In this document: one piece after another, positions 56,503 to 64,000 of the stretch
Layout of the letters: each line of letters begins with the position of its first letter
How positions within the stretch are numbered: position 1 is the stretch's first letter
From: SXOA01 sp046153945
Lineage (GTDB): Bacteria > Planctomycetota > Planctomycetia > Pirellulales > Pirellulaceae
Direction of reading: 5' to 3'
DNA: 64,000 nucleotides
Assembly (NCBI GenBank): GCA_046153945.1
Contig: JBJXFF010000220.1
Span: 18,096 to 82,095, forward strand
The notes under the pieces: model-generated
Database searches by the model: none
Told to the model about the DNA's origin: nothing
Seen by the model: the letters and a program-made list of their open reading frames with translations, nothing else
Program-made: the position numbers and the translations under genes

Positions 56503-57113
56503 TACGGCTTCTCCTCTTTGTTCGGTTTGCCGGGATAGTAGTTAACGTATTCGACCCAAACCTCACTAGCGGTGAGCAGCATGTCGGGATCGACGTTGAG
56601 CGTGTCCATGTCGCGCGGGCTGGGCGACTTTTCCGATAGCCGTTTGCCGTTCAGGTCAAAGGCACTGGTGTGACAGGGACACTGAAAGACCTTGCGATCC
56701 GCCATGTACGCCACGAAACAGCCGGCGTGGGGGCAGATGGCGTTGAGGCATTCAATGTTGTTGCCGTTCCTGCGAAGGTAAACGGCCCCTACCGGCTGAT
56801 TGGGGTCACGCATCCACGCATCGGTCAGGTCGGCGATGACGGGGACTTGGACGGGCGTCCCATCTTCGGGAATCGCCGCCAGGGAAGAAACGCGGATGCG
56901 CGGCTTGCCGGTGCCTTCTCCACCGCTCTTCTTCCGTTTGAGAATCGGGTCCAGAAACACCAGCATTCCGGCCCCGACTGGGAATAAACCCACAATTAGG
57001 CCCACGATGCCGGCCATGGCGGCTACCAGAACGTGGCGGCGGGGTGGCTCGCCACTCGAAGACGAAGGAGCTGCAGGCGCGGGGGTGGCGTGGGGATTCA
57101 GCGTTTTCGCCAT
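56502..57113 (-). CDS. Rieske [2Fe-2S] protein of the bc-type complex
   Basis: The 203 residues have a twin-arginine-type N-terminus (PPRRHVLVAAMAGIVGLIVG) that anchors the protein by one helix. The cluster ligands are in CPHAGCFVAYMADRK and FQCPCHTSAFDLNGKRL, the C-x-H-x-x-C and C-x-x-H type. It should face the periplasm and pass electrons from quinol to the fused cytochrome c region of the next gene. The cytochrome b gene begins on the last base of the Rieske stop (TAATG), implying coupled translation. Confidence 0.92.
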   Translation of the reverse strand: MAKTLNPHATPAPAAPSSSSGEPPRRHVLVAAMAGIVGLIVGLFPVGAGMLVFLDPILKRKKSGGEGTGKPRIRVSSLAAIPEDGTPVQVPVIADLTDAWMRDPNQPVGAVYLRRNGNNIECLNAICPHAGCFVAYMADRKVFQCPCHTSAFDLNGKRLSEKSPSPRDMDTLNVDPDMLLTASEVWVEYVNYYPGKPNKEEKP

Positions 57114-57206
57114 CTTGGTTGCTCCCAGGAGGGGGCCATCCAGGCCGGGATTGTTGTAAGGAGGCGGGACGAAGCAGGCAAATTCATGACTGATTCGCTG
57201 CGTTGA

Positions 57207-58190
57207 TTATCGCATGGCCCCGCGCACAGCGTCAAGAACGCGGGGCTGCACTTCGGCCAGCGTTCCGCTGAGCGTCGCCCCGGCCGCCGCCTTGTGACCA
57301 CCCCCCGTGAACTGCTCCGCCAACTTGCTGCAGTCCACATGCGAGCGGCTGCGGAAGCTCACTTTGAAGGCGTTACTCGGTAGTTGGACAAAAATGACGG
57401 CGACCTGCGTCCCCGCGATCGCCAAAAGCATGTTGATGGCGTCCTCCGTGTCGCTCGGCAGCGAGTTGGTCTTCTCAAAATCTTCCAGCATGACATGCGT
57501 ATACGCCAGCCGGCCGTCAAGCTCCGCGGTAATGCGGGCCAGGATGACTCCACGCAGCTTCATACGGCTGAGCGTGTCCTGTTCATAAAGAGCGTTGTAA
57601 ATTGCCGACGGTTTCGCCCCGGCATCGATGAGCTTCGCCGCGTATCGGTAGGTTTCGCTCGTCGCTGACGAAAAGCGATACCAGCCGGTATCCGTGGCAA
57701 TCGCGGCATAAAGCGGGGTCGCCATTTTTTCCGTCAGTTTCACGCCCAACTGCTCCGCCGCCTCCATCACCAGCCGGCCGGTCGCTTCGGCCTGCACATT
57801 CTTGAAGGCCTCCGCTCCCAGGTCATCGGAGCTGAGATGGTGGTCCAAAATCATCTTCTTGGCCTTCGTCGTTTTCACCACCTCGCTCATCGGCCCAAGC
57901 TGAGCCCAGGCGCTGGTATCCAGAACCAGCAGCACCTCTCGGTCCGCAAGTTCCACCGGCTTGACGGTCTCATTGATGACTCCAATTCGCTTTTCGGGGT
58001 CGATAAACGCGATATTCGGCGGCGTAGCTTGGCCATTCACAATGCGGACATCCTTGCCGAGCGCCTCGAGCACATGCGCCATCCCGAGTTCGCTCCCCAG
58101 CGCATCGCAGTCCGGGCGGACATGGCTGGTCAGCAGAAACCGCTGGTGAGCGCGGATGAGTTCGGTGAAACGGGGCCAGTTGATAGTCAT
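57207..58190 (-). CDS. DHH-family phosphoesterase (NrnA/nanoRNase-like)
   Basis: Start at 58190 (MTINWPRFTELIRAHQRFLL). The 327 residues contain motif I (TSHVRPDCDALGSELG), motif II (LVLDTSAWAQLG), the DHH motif KKMILDHHLSS, motif IV (PLYAAIATDTGWYRFSS) and the C-terminal GGGHKAAAG of the DHHA1 domain. Members with this set degrade short oligoribonucleotides and often 3'-phosphoadenosine 5'-phosphate. The gene sits 46 bases after ribF's stop on the same strand and may share its transcript. Confidence 0.92.
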   Translation of the reverse strand: MTINWPRFTELIRAHQRFLLTSHVRPDCDALGSELGMAHVLEALGKDVRIVNGQATPPNIAFIDPEKRIGVINETVKPVELADREVLLVLDTSAWAQLGPMSEVVKTTKAKKMILDHHLSSDDLGAEAFKNVQAEATGRLVMEAAEQLGVKLTEKMATPLYAAIATDTGWYRFSSATSETYRYAAKLIDAGAKPSAIYNALYEQDTLSRMKLRGVILARITAELDGRLAYTHVMLEDFEKTNSLPSDTEDAINMLLAIAGTQVAVIFVQLPSNAFKVSFRSRSHVDCSKLAEQFTGGGHKAAAGATLSGTLAEVQPRVLDAVRGAMR

Positions 58191-58236
58191 GTGTGGTTCA
58201 AAGTTCAAAGTTTCGTCATTCGTCATTCGGACTTCG

Positions 58237-59163
58237 TCATTTACCTTGCGTAACTCTTACTGCTGCGGCAATATCCCTGCTAAGTTGCGCTTTCAGCTCA
58301 TCGATTCCGCCAAACCGCCGAATGTCCCGCAGTCGGGCCATAAAGTCAACCTCCATCGGCTGGCCGTAGAGGGAGCCGGTGAAGCCGATCAGGTGGACTT
58401 CCACTTTTACCGCCTGCTCGCCGAAGGTCGGATTCGGCCCCAGATTGATCGCTGCGGCCCAGGACTTGTCCGGCAGGATGGCTCTGCCGGCATAGACGCC
58501 GAGCCCAGGCAGAAGCGTATCAATCGCATCCAAATTCGCCGTCGGAAAGCCGAGTTTGGCTCCGCGGCCCGCTCCATGCGTGATCATTCCACGAATCCGG
58601 TAGGGCTGAGTAAGCAGCTCAGCGGCAGCAGCCACATCCCCCGCCTGGATGAGCTTGCGGACGCGGCTGCTGGAGACGAAGTCGCCTGAAACGGTCAATG
58701 GTTCGACAATCTCCAGGGAGATTCCGGCCTCGCGGCACAAGCCGCGAAGCACTTCGACCGTCCCGGCTCGGTTGTGGCCAAAGAAGAAATTCGGCCCTTC
58801 CACCATCCCCTTGGCGGCCAGTGAGTCGCCGACGATGCGACTAAAAAACTCCTTCGGAGAGAGCGCCAGAAGAGCCTCATTCGTCGGATACGCAATCATC
58901 GCATCCACGCCAAGCTGCTCCAGCAGCTCCGCCTTGCGATCGGTCCAGGTCAGTGGCGGCGGAGCATGCTCCGGCCGCAGCAGCCGTACGGGGTGCGGAT
59001 CGAACGTGAAAACAATCGACGGACCGCCAACCTCTTTGGCCCGTGCCCGCAGCCGTTCCACAATCCGGGCATGCCCGCGGTGAACGCCGTCGAAATTTCC
59101 AATCGCCACCGCGCCGCCGCGGAGCGAGGAAGGAAAGTCGGTGAGTGAGCGGAAGACCTGCAC
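58237..59163 (-). CDS. ribF: bifunctional riboflavin kinase/FAD synthetase
   Basis: The GTG at 59163 gives VQVFRSLTDFP and the correct 308-residue length; ATG codons further up would add 34 implausible residues from a repeat. The FAD synthetase part has GGAVAIGNFDGVHRGHARIV and FTFDPHPVRLL. The flavokinase part has GMITHGAGRGAKLGFPTANL and GVYAGRAILPDKSWAAAINL with NPTFGEQAVKVEVHLIGF. It makes FMN and FAD in the cytoplasm. The next gene on the strand is the NrnA-like gene. Confidence 0.95.
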   Translation of the reverse strand: MQVFRSLTDFPSSLRGGAVAIGNFDGVHRGHARIVERLRARAKEVGGPSIVFTFDPHPVRLLRPEHAPPPLTWTDRKAELLEQLGVDAMIAYPTNEALLALSPKEFFSRIVGDSLAAKGMVEGPNFFFGHNRAGTVEVLRGLCREAGISLEIVEPLTVSGDFVSSSRVRKLIQAGDVAAAAELLTQPYRIRGMITHGAGRGAKLGFPTANLDAIDTLLPGLGVYAGRAILPDKSWAAAINLGPNPTFGEQAVKVEVHLIGFTGSLYGQPMEVDFMARLRDIRRFGGIDELKAQLSRDIAAAVRVTQGK

Positions 59164-59211
59164 AATCCGATTATGGAGGGGCGGGGAAAATCGCACAATC
59201 GGCGGCAGACA

Positions 59212-59289
59212 TGGGTGGCACGCCCACGGCTTTGCGTGGGCGTGATCTCCACGCCTCATGGCCACTCAAAGCAGTGGCCATGCCACCCA
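59212..59289. repeat. paired-hairpin element (family F)
   Basis: Two perfect 10-bp hairpins (59219-59244, loop GCTTTG; 59257-59282, loop CAAAGC) are framed by 9-base inverted ends TGGGTGGCA and TGCCACCCA. The two loops are complementary, so kissing is possible, or the whole can fold as one long hairpin. It lies between ribF and the molybdoenzyme gene, just after the latter's stop. Confidence 0.85.
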
Positions 59290-59309
59290 GCCATTCTCCG
59301 AGCAGTTCC

Positions 59310-60578
59310 TCACTTCACCATCACCGTCTTCTCCTCAATCGCCGCATGCCCCGACTTTCGGAACGGTCGCGGCAGCGGCTGGGCAATTCCTTTCTCGTCG
59401 ATGGTCCGGCAGCGGAGGGTGTACTCACCGGCGGGAACGCCAGGTAGCAATGCCGCCCAATGCACTTTCGCCAGGCGCATCGGCCAGGTCTTCGGCTTCC
59501 CGCTCTCATCAAATCCAAGAGTTCCCGCCGGAATCTTGTCCCCTTCCAGCTTTCCTCCCCAGTGCTCTGGCGGCGAAAGTATCTCGGCATCCACCCAAGG
59601 CGCGGTGGCAAAATACTTGTCGTCCGCCGGCCACTCGCTGTCCCCCTTCGTCAGCCAGACCTGAACCTTCGAAACGCCTGTAATGCCGATCTGCGCATAC
59701 CCCGTCACCGGCAACGGCTGTCCCGCGGCAACTCCCTCCGGAAGCGACAACGTGGCGGCAAAGCTCTTCAGCGGGCTGTCGACGTCGTTGTTCCCACTGA
59801 TGTAGGTGTCGTTGGCGCTCGCCAGATTGGTGAGCACGACGTGCGAGAGCCACTTGATGGACTTGAAGCCATAATGCTCCGGCACGACGACGCGAACCGG
59901 CCCGCCGCGGGTGGGGCTGAGCCATTCGCCGTTGAGCTTGTAGCAGAGGATGACCGGCGGCAGGTCGAACGGGTCCTCCAGCACGCGGCCGATGGGGAGC
60001 GAGCTTTTGAACATCTGCCCCTCATCGTCGTTGTGATAGCCGTAGTAGAAGACGCGGCGAACGTCCTCCCGCGGCTTCGTCAGCCAGACCACCTCCCGCA
60101 GCGGCACTCCCTCCCAAATCCCCATCCCCAGCGGGCAGCCGATGTTCAGGCAGGTCATCACCTTGGCGAAGCGGACCGCATGTCTTTCCCCCAGCTTCAG
60201 CAGCGTCTCAAAATCAATCGCCGTCCCGTCCGCTTTCGTAAACTGCTTCCCCAACTTGGCCGGATTCTCCTTGTCCGAAATCACCTCCAGCCGCCACGTC
60301 TCGCGAGTCAGCCCCACCTCCTTCCGCTTCTCCTCCGGCAGCGAATGCGGCAGCGGCTTCCCCCGCGACACATCCTGAAAATCCCCCGGCGGCGTAAAGA
60401 ATTGCCCCAGCGCCGCGATGGCCTTGGCGAGCTCAGGGGATTTGCTGATTGAGTCGGCTGCTTGAGCAGTCAATAACGGCGACAGTCCAATTGCCGCGGA
60501 ACCAGCAACTCCCAGGCGGAGGAAGTAGCGGCGGGAGAGAGCAGCGTGGTTTTCGAGGAAGCGGTAAATGTCATACAT
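59310..60578 (-). CDS. sulfite-oxidase-family molybdopterin oxidoreductase, Tat-exported
   Basis: Start at 60578 (MYDIYRFLENHAALSRRYFL) after GGAG; the twin-arginine motif SRRYFLRLGV follows. The 422 residues have the molybdopterin domain with MTCLNIGCPLGMG (the probable Mo-ligating Cys is in MTC or IGC), EGVPLREVVWLTKP and YKLNGEWLSPTRGGPVRVVV, and an Ig-like C-terminal domain (VWLTKGDSEWPADDKYFATA). The family oxidises sulfite or similar substrates; haem and NAD partners are not adjacent. The start of the protein after the signal has an unusual insert of about 80 residues. Confidence 0.85.
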   Translation of the reverse strand: MYDIYRFLENHAALSRRYFLRLGVAGSAAIGLSPLLTAQAADSISKSPELAKAIAALGQFFTPPGDFQDVSRGKPLPHSLPEEKRKEVGLTRETWRLEVISDKENPAKLGKQFTKADGTAIDFETLLKLGERHAVRFAKVMTCLNIGCPLGMGIWEGVPLREVVWLTKPREDVRRVFYYGYHNDDEGQMFKSSLPIGRVLEDPFDLPPVILCYKLNGEWLSPTRGGPVRVVVPEHYGFKSIKWLSHVVLTNLASANDTYISGNNDVDSPLKSFAATLSLPEGVAAGQPLPVTGYAQIGITGVSKVQVWLTKGDSEWPADDKYFATAPWVDAEILSPPEHWGGKLEGDKIPAGTLGFDESGKPKTWPMRLAKVHWAALLPGVPAGEYTLRCRTIDEKGIAQPLPRPFRKSGHAAIEEKTVMVK

Positions 60579-60640
60579 GGGCGAAATCTCCACAGGAAGC
60601 GGATGAGTCCATAATACCCCGCACTACGAGGGACCGAGCG

Positions 60641-61714
60641 TCAAGGAACCCATTCTCCTTTATGCTCAGAACGGCCCGCAACGATGCATGCTGCGGGAGA
60701 CGCTGCGGAAAAAGTGTAGTCCTTGGTGAATACAAAATCCTCCCATTCATGGGTGCGCGAAAGGATACCCTGTTCGATTAAGCTATCTCGCTCGCGGACG
60801 TATTTGCCGTTTCCGTTTGTCTTAAAAGATGGTTGTACATATCCCTTTGCCTTCGACCCTTTGATTACACAAAACTGCTTGCCATTGCCCGTGAAGTATC
60901 CACGCGCTTCTTCAAAGCGAAGCACCCTCCGACCTTCTATGGTGGCGGCGTCATTGGTGACAACCGTAGGCTTGATGATCGTCCCAGAACTCGGCGAATG
61001 TCTCGTCTCTTCATTCCTAAAAAGATGCGACTTGATTCCTTTGCGGAACTCAGAATACTTGTCATGGGACACGTCTACAAACGTCGGATATCTCTGAATT
61101 TTCCAGGGACAAGGACGGACACGATCCCAAAACAGCCATTCGACTGGGATGCGCCATTCGGTTGTGTCAGTCTCAAAGACTCTGTTGTCGGCTCCCGCAG
61201 GCAGTGGAGAATCACATGACCCCTTCGCTCGCCCAATCCCAATCACTCCCAAGCCGTTTGCATACATAAGAATCACATGGCCTTGCCTGACCCGTTTCAT
61301 GTGGGCTGGGTAGGCAAATTTCTCCCAAGCCGCAGCATACTTCCGTCCCCACATTAGTTCCTCCTGCTCGTAGACTCCAGGCTCTACGGAATGCGTTCTA
61401 TCCGTGTTGCATAAGAAAAAACGGTCCGCCCGATCCAGCACTTCTCGCAAGGTTGTCGCCGATCCCGGAAGAATTCCTGCGAGGGGTTCTCTACCTGTTG
61501 CGGGAGAAGGTCTAGTAGTCCTCGACACTGACGTGAACGGCGTTCGACTCGTCAGTCTCTCCCCTGCAAACAGTAACTCTGCGCCAATTAACGCAGGGTC
61601 GTCGGCGAGAGTCCTACCCGAATCTCCTCCGCACTCGTTGCTGAACGACAGGAGCGGGGCAAACATCGGAAGATTTTCCAATGTCACACGACGTGCGAAG
61701 CCTTGGCCTTTCAT
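60641..61714 (-). CDS. EVE-like and DUF4357 protein of a possible defence cassette
   Basis: The ATG at 61714 overlaps the stop of the PLD gene (ATGA). The 357 residues have a middle region with ADRFFLCNTDRTHSVEPG and GHVILMYANGLGVIGIGRAK, resembling EVE/PUA-like nucleic-acid binding domains. The last 100 residues match DUF4357: FCVIKGSKAKGYVQPSF, RERDSLIEQGIL, YTFSAASPAACIVAGRS. This domain is often seen in phage-defence and restriction-type proteins. The first 75 residues have no match. Codon and base use are less GC-biased than the neighbours, suggesting recent transfer. Confidence 0.65.
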   Translation of the reverse strand: MKGQGFARRVTLENLPMFAPLLSFSNECGGDSGRTLADDPALIGAELLFAGERLTSRTPFTSVSRTTRPSPATGREPLAGILPGSATTLREVLDRADRFFLCNTDRTHSVEPGVYEQEELMWGRKYAAAWEKFAYPAHMKRVRQGHVILMYANGLGVIGIGRAKGSCDSPLPAGADNRVFETDTTEWRIPVEWLFWDRVRPCPWKIQRYPTFVDVSHDKYSEFRKGIKSHLFRNEETRHSPSSGTIIKPTVVTNDAATIEGRRVLRFEEARGYFTGNGKQFCVIKGSKAKGYVQPSFKTNGNGKYVRERDSLIEQGILSRTHEWEDFVFTKDYTFSAASPAACIVAGRSEHKGEWVP

Positions 61715-62277
61715 TTCTCTACCCAGTATTTTTGAAAACAAGTACGAATTTCGTCGAAGCACCTTCGGTGAGCGGAAGTCCGAAGATTGAGTCGAAGCAC
61801 GACATTGGCTTCGACGTTGTTGTGAAACCCTCCGTTTGTCCAGTTGGACGAGCCGACAATTACCAGCGCACGATTGTCTGCTTCGTTGCTAAAGAGGTAA
61901 ATCTTCGGATGAAATGTGCGTCCGCATTCGTGATAGAGGAATACGTTTACGGAACGTTCCTCTCCCAGCCTCGCCAACACTTCTTGAACGGCCAAGTACT
62001 CCGAACCGCTTCCATCGCCTGAAAATCGGTCGGCCCCAAAAGTGAGATCAATTCGACCTCCCCTCTGGGCAAACTCCTTCATTGAATCGAACAGTTCTAG
62101 TTTGTTACCCGATGATTTTGCGAAAGCAACAGCCGCCTGAAAGTGGTCCCAGTCGGGCTTGCGGAGTTCAGAGATAAGAACATGCAGCAGGGATCGTTTT
62201 TCGGACGCATACGGGGAAATCAGTAATTCAATGTCGGCGAGCATCGGTCCGTCCTTTGACGTGTCAGCATCATCCAC
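61711..62277 (-). CDS. PLD-like nuclease, single-HKD type
   Basis: The 188-residue protein has one HKD-like motif: TFHPKIYLFSNEA and then VGSSNWTNGGFHNNVEANV, characteristic of phospholipase D-like nucleases. Members with one motif act as dimers on DNA or RNA. A second start at 62244 (MLADIELLISPYASEKRSLL) has a better ribosome site, AAAGGACGG. It overlaps the DUF4357 gene start by four bases, so the two are made together. There is no signal peptide. Confidence 0.75.
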   Translation of the reverse strand: MDDADTSKDGPMLADIELLISPYASEKRSLLHVLISELRKPDWDHFQAAVAFAKSSGNKLELFDSMKEFAQRGGRIDLTFGADRFSGDGSGSEYLAVQEVLARLGEERSVNVFLYHECGRTFHPKIYLFSNEADNRALVIVGSSNWTNGGFHNNVEANVVLRLNLRTSAHRRCFDEIRTCFQKYWVEK

Positions 62278-62385
62278 CCGACTGAATGGGTCAATCCCTG
62301 ACTAAACGCCAGATTACATTGGCTAAACGTCGCCCGTTGGCGGCAATGGCGGTTAAGTAGTTGCTTCCTTTCCGGTTAATTGACT

Positions 62386-63270
62386 ATGACAATTCCGCTG
62401 CTATCTTGGCTTCCCGTAATTGCCTTGCCGCTGGGGGCTCTACTGCTCATGCCGGCCAGCATTCCTGCGTGGGAAGCGATGTGGCTGCTGGCGATTAATG
62501 TGTTTGCGGGGGTGAAATGGCTCTCCTGGGCCAGCGTGCGAAAGAGTGTCAGCCGAGCGGCTGACTGGCGGCGGCATCTGGCGTATTTTCTGGCCTGGCC
62601 CGGTCTCGATGCGGAGGCGTTCCTATCGCCGGCCCGACTCACCGCGGCAATTCGCCCGCAGACGCGGGAATGGACACTCGCCATCCTGAAAACGACCGCC
62701 GGAGCTGTTTTGTTCTGGGGCGTTGCCCGCCTGGCTTATCCACTACATCCGCTTGCGGCTGCTTGGGTCGGCATGGTCGGCGTCGGGCTGATGCTGCACT
62801 TTGGCGTCTTGCATCTGCTCTCCTGCGTGTGGCGAACTCGCGGCGTGAATGCCCGGCGGCTGATGAATAACCCGCTGGCGGCGGCGAGCGTTAGCGACTA
62901 CTGGGGGAAGCGCTGGAACACGGCTTTCCGGGACCTGGCCCACCGCTTCATCTTCCGGCCTGTCTCCAAACGGCTGGGGACGACAGCGGCCCTCTGGAGC
63001 GTGTTCCTGTTCAGCGGCGTCGTCCACGACCTCGTCATTTCCGCCCCAGCCGGCGGCGGGTACGGCCTGCCGACTTTGTTCTTTCTGATTCAGGCTCTGG
63101 CCATCGAAATCGAACATTCCCCCCTCGGCAAAAATCTCGGCCTGGGCCGCGGCATCCGCGGCTGGCTGTTCACGATGCTTGCCCTTGCCGTCCCCGTCGG
63201 CCTGCTGTTCCCACTGCCGTTCCTGCGGAACATCGTGCTGCCGATGATGGAGGCGATGGGAGCGATATAA
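62386..63270 (+). CDS. wax-synthase-like membrane acyltransferase
   Basis: ATG at 62386. The 294 residues are mostly hydrophobic helices with the MBOAT-like core SVSDYWGKRWNTAFRDLAHR, then FLFSGVVHDLVISAPAGGGY with the conserved His, and PLGKNLGLGRGIRGWLF. This is the wax synthase/long-chain acyltransferase branch that esterifies alcohols or diols. Product unknown. The next gene begins four bases after the stop, suggesting an operon. Confidence 0.8.
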   Translation: MTIPLLSWLPVIALPLGALLLMPASIPAWEAMWLLAINVFAGVKWLSWASVRKSVSRAADWRRHLAYFLAWPGLDAEAFLSPARLTAAIRPQTREWTLAILKTTAGAVLFWGVARLAYPLHPLAAAWVGMVGVGLMLHFGVLHLLSCVWRTRGVNARRLMNNPLAAASVSDYWGKRWNTAFRDLAHRFIFRPVSKRLGTTAALWSVFLFSGVVHDLVISAPAGGGYGLPTLFFLIQALAIEIEHSPLGKNLGLGRGIRGWLFTMLALAVPVGLLFPLPFLRNIVLPMMEAMGAI

Positions 63271-63274
63271 CACC

Positions 63275-63685
63275 ATGAACGAAACACTTTCAACCCTCAT
63301 CCGCACTGCCGGCTTCCTACAATGGAGCGTCCTGATCGCTTCCGCACTCGTCCCCATCCGACTCAACTGGAAAAGAGACTTGGGAGTGCTCCCCCGCCTG
63401 CACCGGCAGTTGTTTTGGACCTACGGCGGCTACACCGTGCTGTCGATTGTGTCGCTTGGCCTGCTGTGCGTGACGCTTGCCGAATCACTGGCGGATGGCA
63501 CCACACTCGCCCGTGCGCTGTGCGGATTCATCGCCGTTTTCTGGGGCATCCGGTTAGGCTTGCAGTTCGTGCTCGATGCCCGGCCCTACCTCACCGCATG
63601 GTGGCAGGTGGTGGGAGAAGTCCTGCTCACCGTCCTGTTCTTGAGCTTCACGTTGCTCTTCGCGGTGGTGGCGATTTGGTCATAA
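63275..63685 (+). CDS. four-helix membrane protein linked to the acyltransferase
   Basis: The 136 residues have segments near 8-28, 48-66, 83-98 and 113-134. No family recognised. The four-base gap after the acyltransferase stop suggests coupled translation and possibly a physical partner in the same membrane complex. Confidence 0.7.
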   Translation: MNETLSTLIRTAGFLQWSVLIASALVPIRLNWKRDLGVLPRLHRQLFWTYGGYTVLSIVSLGLLCVTLAESLADGTTLARALCGFIAVFWGIRLGLQFVLDARPYLTAWWQVVGEVLLTVLFLSFTLLFAVVAIWS

Positions 63686-63702
63686 GGACCTCTGGAAAGC
63701 GC

Positions 63703-63723
63703 GGCAGGCTGGAAGCCTACCCC
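63703..63723 (-). terminator. stop-proximal hairpin (family B), copy 3
   Basis: Same hairpin as 3509-3529 and 23626-23646, on the minus strand, two bases after the stop of the right-edge gene and 18 bases after the stop of the convergent membrane gene. Confidence 0.55.
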
Positions 63724-63725
63724 AC

Positions 63726-64000
63726 TTAGACATGGTCCGGCAGATTCCCCGCGGCATCAAACGGCATCGGCCGCGGCTCCTTGAGGATCGTCAAATCCGG
63801 CCGCTCTTTCGCCTCGTTGTAATATGCGGCGGAGCATTCGACTTCGGAGACTTCGAGCGTGTTGTGGATCCACATCAGCTTCGCGTCGGGGGGCTCGGTG
63901 AGGCCGATGGTGGGGAAGGCGACGTCGAGGATTTCGCGGTCGGTGGGGTAGTCGAGCGGGATCATGGCGGCGACGGGGTGGCCGCCGGTCAGGCAGTTGA
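63726..64000 (-). CDS. C-terminal part of a gene cut by the right edge, possibly lactate-racemase-like (DUF2088)
   Basis: The frame is open to the window edge, so only the last 90 or so codons are seen. It contains PLDYPTDREILDVAFPTIGL, AKLMWIHNTLEVSEVECSAA and ends DAAGNLPDHV. The stretch from LTGGHPVAAMIPLDYPTDRE resembles the ends of LarA-like proteins (DUF2088), but the match is short. It ends two bases before a family B hairpin. Confidence 0.4.
   Translation of the reverse strand, partial: NCLTGGHPVAAMIPLDYPTDREILDVAFPTIGLTEPPDAKLMWIHNTLEVSEVECSAAYYNEAKERPDLTILKEPRPMPFDAAGNLPDHV

Noticed and set aside
61711..61762. Frameshift between the PLD and DUF4357 frames
   Set aside because: The exact ATGA overlap is a common coupled start; I favour two genes, though an ancestral fusion is possible.

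Overview
The window looks like chromosomal DNA from a planctomycete (PVC superphylum). Direct signs are two DUF1501 proteins, a DUF1559 protein, a giant exported protein chaining DUF1080, ThuA-like, NPCBM-like and PVC-type dehydrogenase-propeller domains, an exported CxxCH-bearing terpene-cyclase-like protein, two neutral-ceramidase-family proteins, several small zinc-ribbon proteins, and a cytochrome b fused to four haem-c sites. Genes are mostly GC-rich, lie on both strands in short operons, and several convergent pairs overlap at their 3' ends. Genus cannot be set from the sequence alone.

Layout. 1-2149: a signal-peptidase-like membrane protein cut by the left edge, lacking the usual Ser/Lys dyad, convergent with a Cys/Met-metabolism PLP enzyme. 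2150-10540: a rearranged stretch with a WD40 protein and a decayed copy of its tail, an RraB-like protein, two near-identical sensor histidine kinases in a duplicated 1.3-kb block, a HEAT-repeat membrane protein, and a DUF1697 gene with a second broken copy of its 3' end. 10670-17665: a DUF1501 protein and a dehydrogenase-propeller/HEAT-cytochrome c gene pair, followed by a 55-codon membrane peptide. 17682-17761: a tRNA-like sequence with an enlarged anticodon loop. 17813-26518: enolase-superfamily sugar-acid dehydratase, zinc ribbon, ceramidase-like hydrolase, a protein with a repeated ADILAAAR motif, squalene-cyclase-like cytochrome, DapA-family aldolase and Gfo/Idh/MocA oxidoreductase. 26535-27233: a GxxExxY protein framed by two palindromic elements. 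27231-38971: CorA, MscS, methyltransferase, DUF1559, DUF2306, DUF1501, TPR and membrane proteins. 39187-46825: thiol peroxidase, MFS transporter, tandem ACT protein, two zinc-ribbon proteins, YheT-type hydrolase, adenylosuccinate lyase. 47152-53484: two PQQ-type propellers, a degenerate receiver domain and a zinc-ribbon membrane protein. 53626-57113: Rieske and multihaem cytochrome b operon. 57207-60578: NrnA-like DHH phosphoesterase, RibF, sulfite-oxidase-like molybdoenzyme. 60641-62277: a possible defence cassette of a PLD-like nuclease and an EVE-like/DUF4357 protein. 62386-64000: wax-synthase-like acyltransferase, its membrane partner, and a right-edge partial gene.

Genes that may work together: Rieske plus cytochrome b-c4 form a bc-type quinol oxidoreductase; DUF1501 and PVC-type dehydrogenase/cytochrome proteins are typical of planctomycete polysaccharide and sulfated-glycan breakdown; the dehydratase, aldolase and MocA oxidoreductase suggest sugar-acid catabolism. 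Much of the intergenic DNA is made of inverted-repeat elements, at least seven families, several of them sitting at gene 3' ends and in some cases supplying the stop codon.

All family names come from motif recognition by eye; no database search was run.
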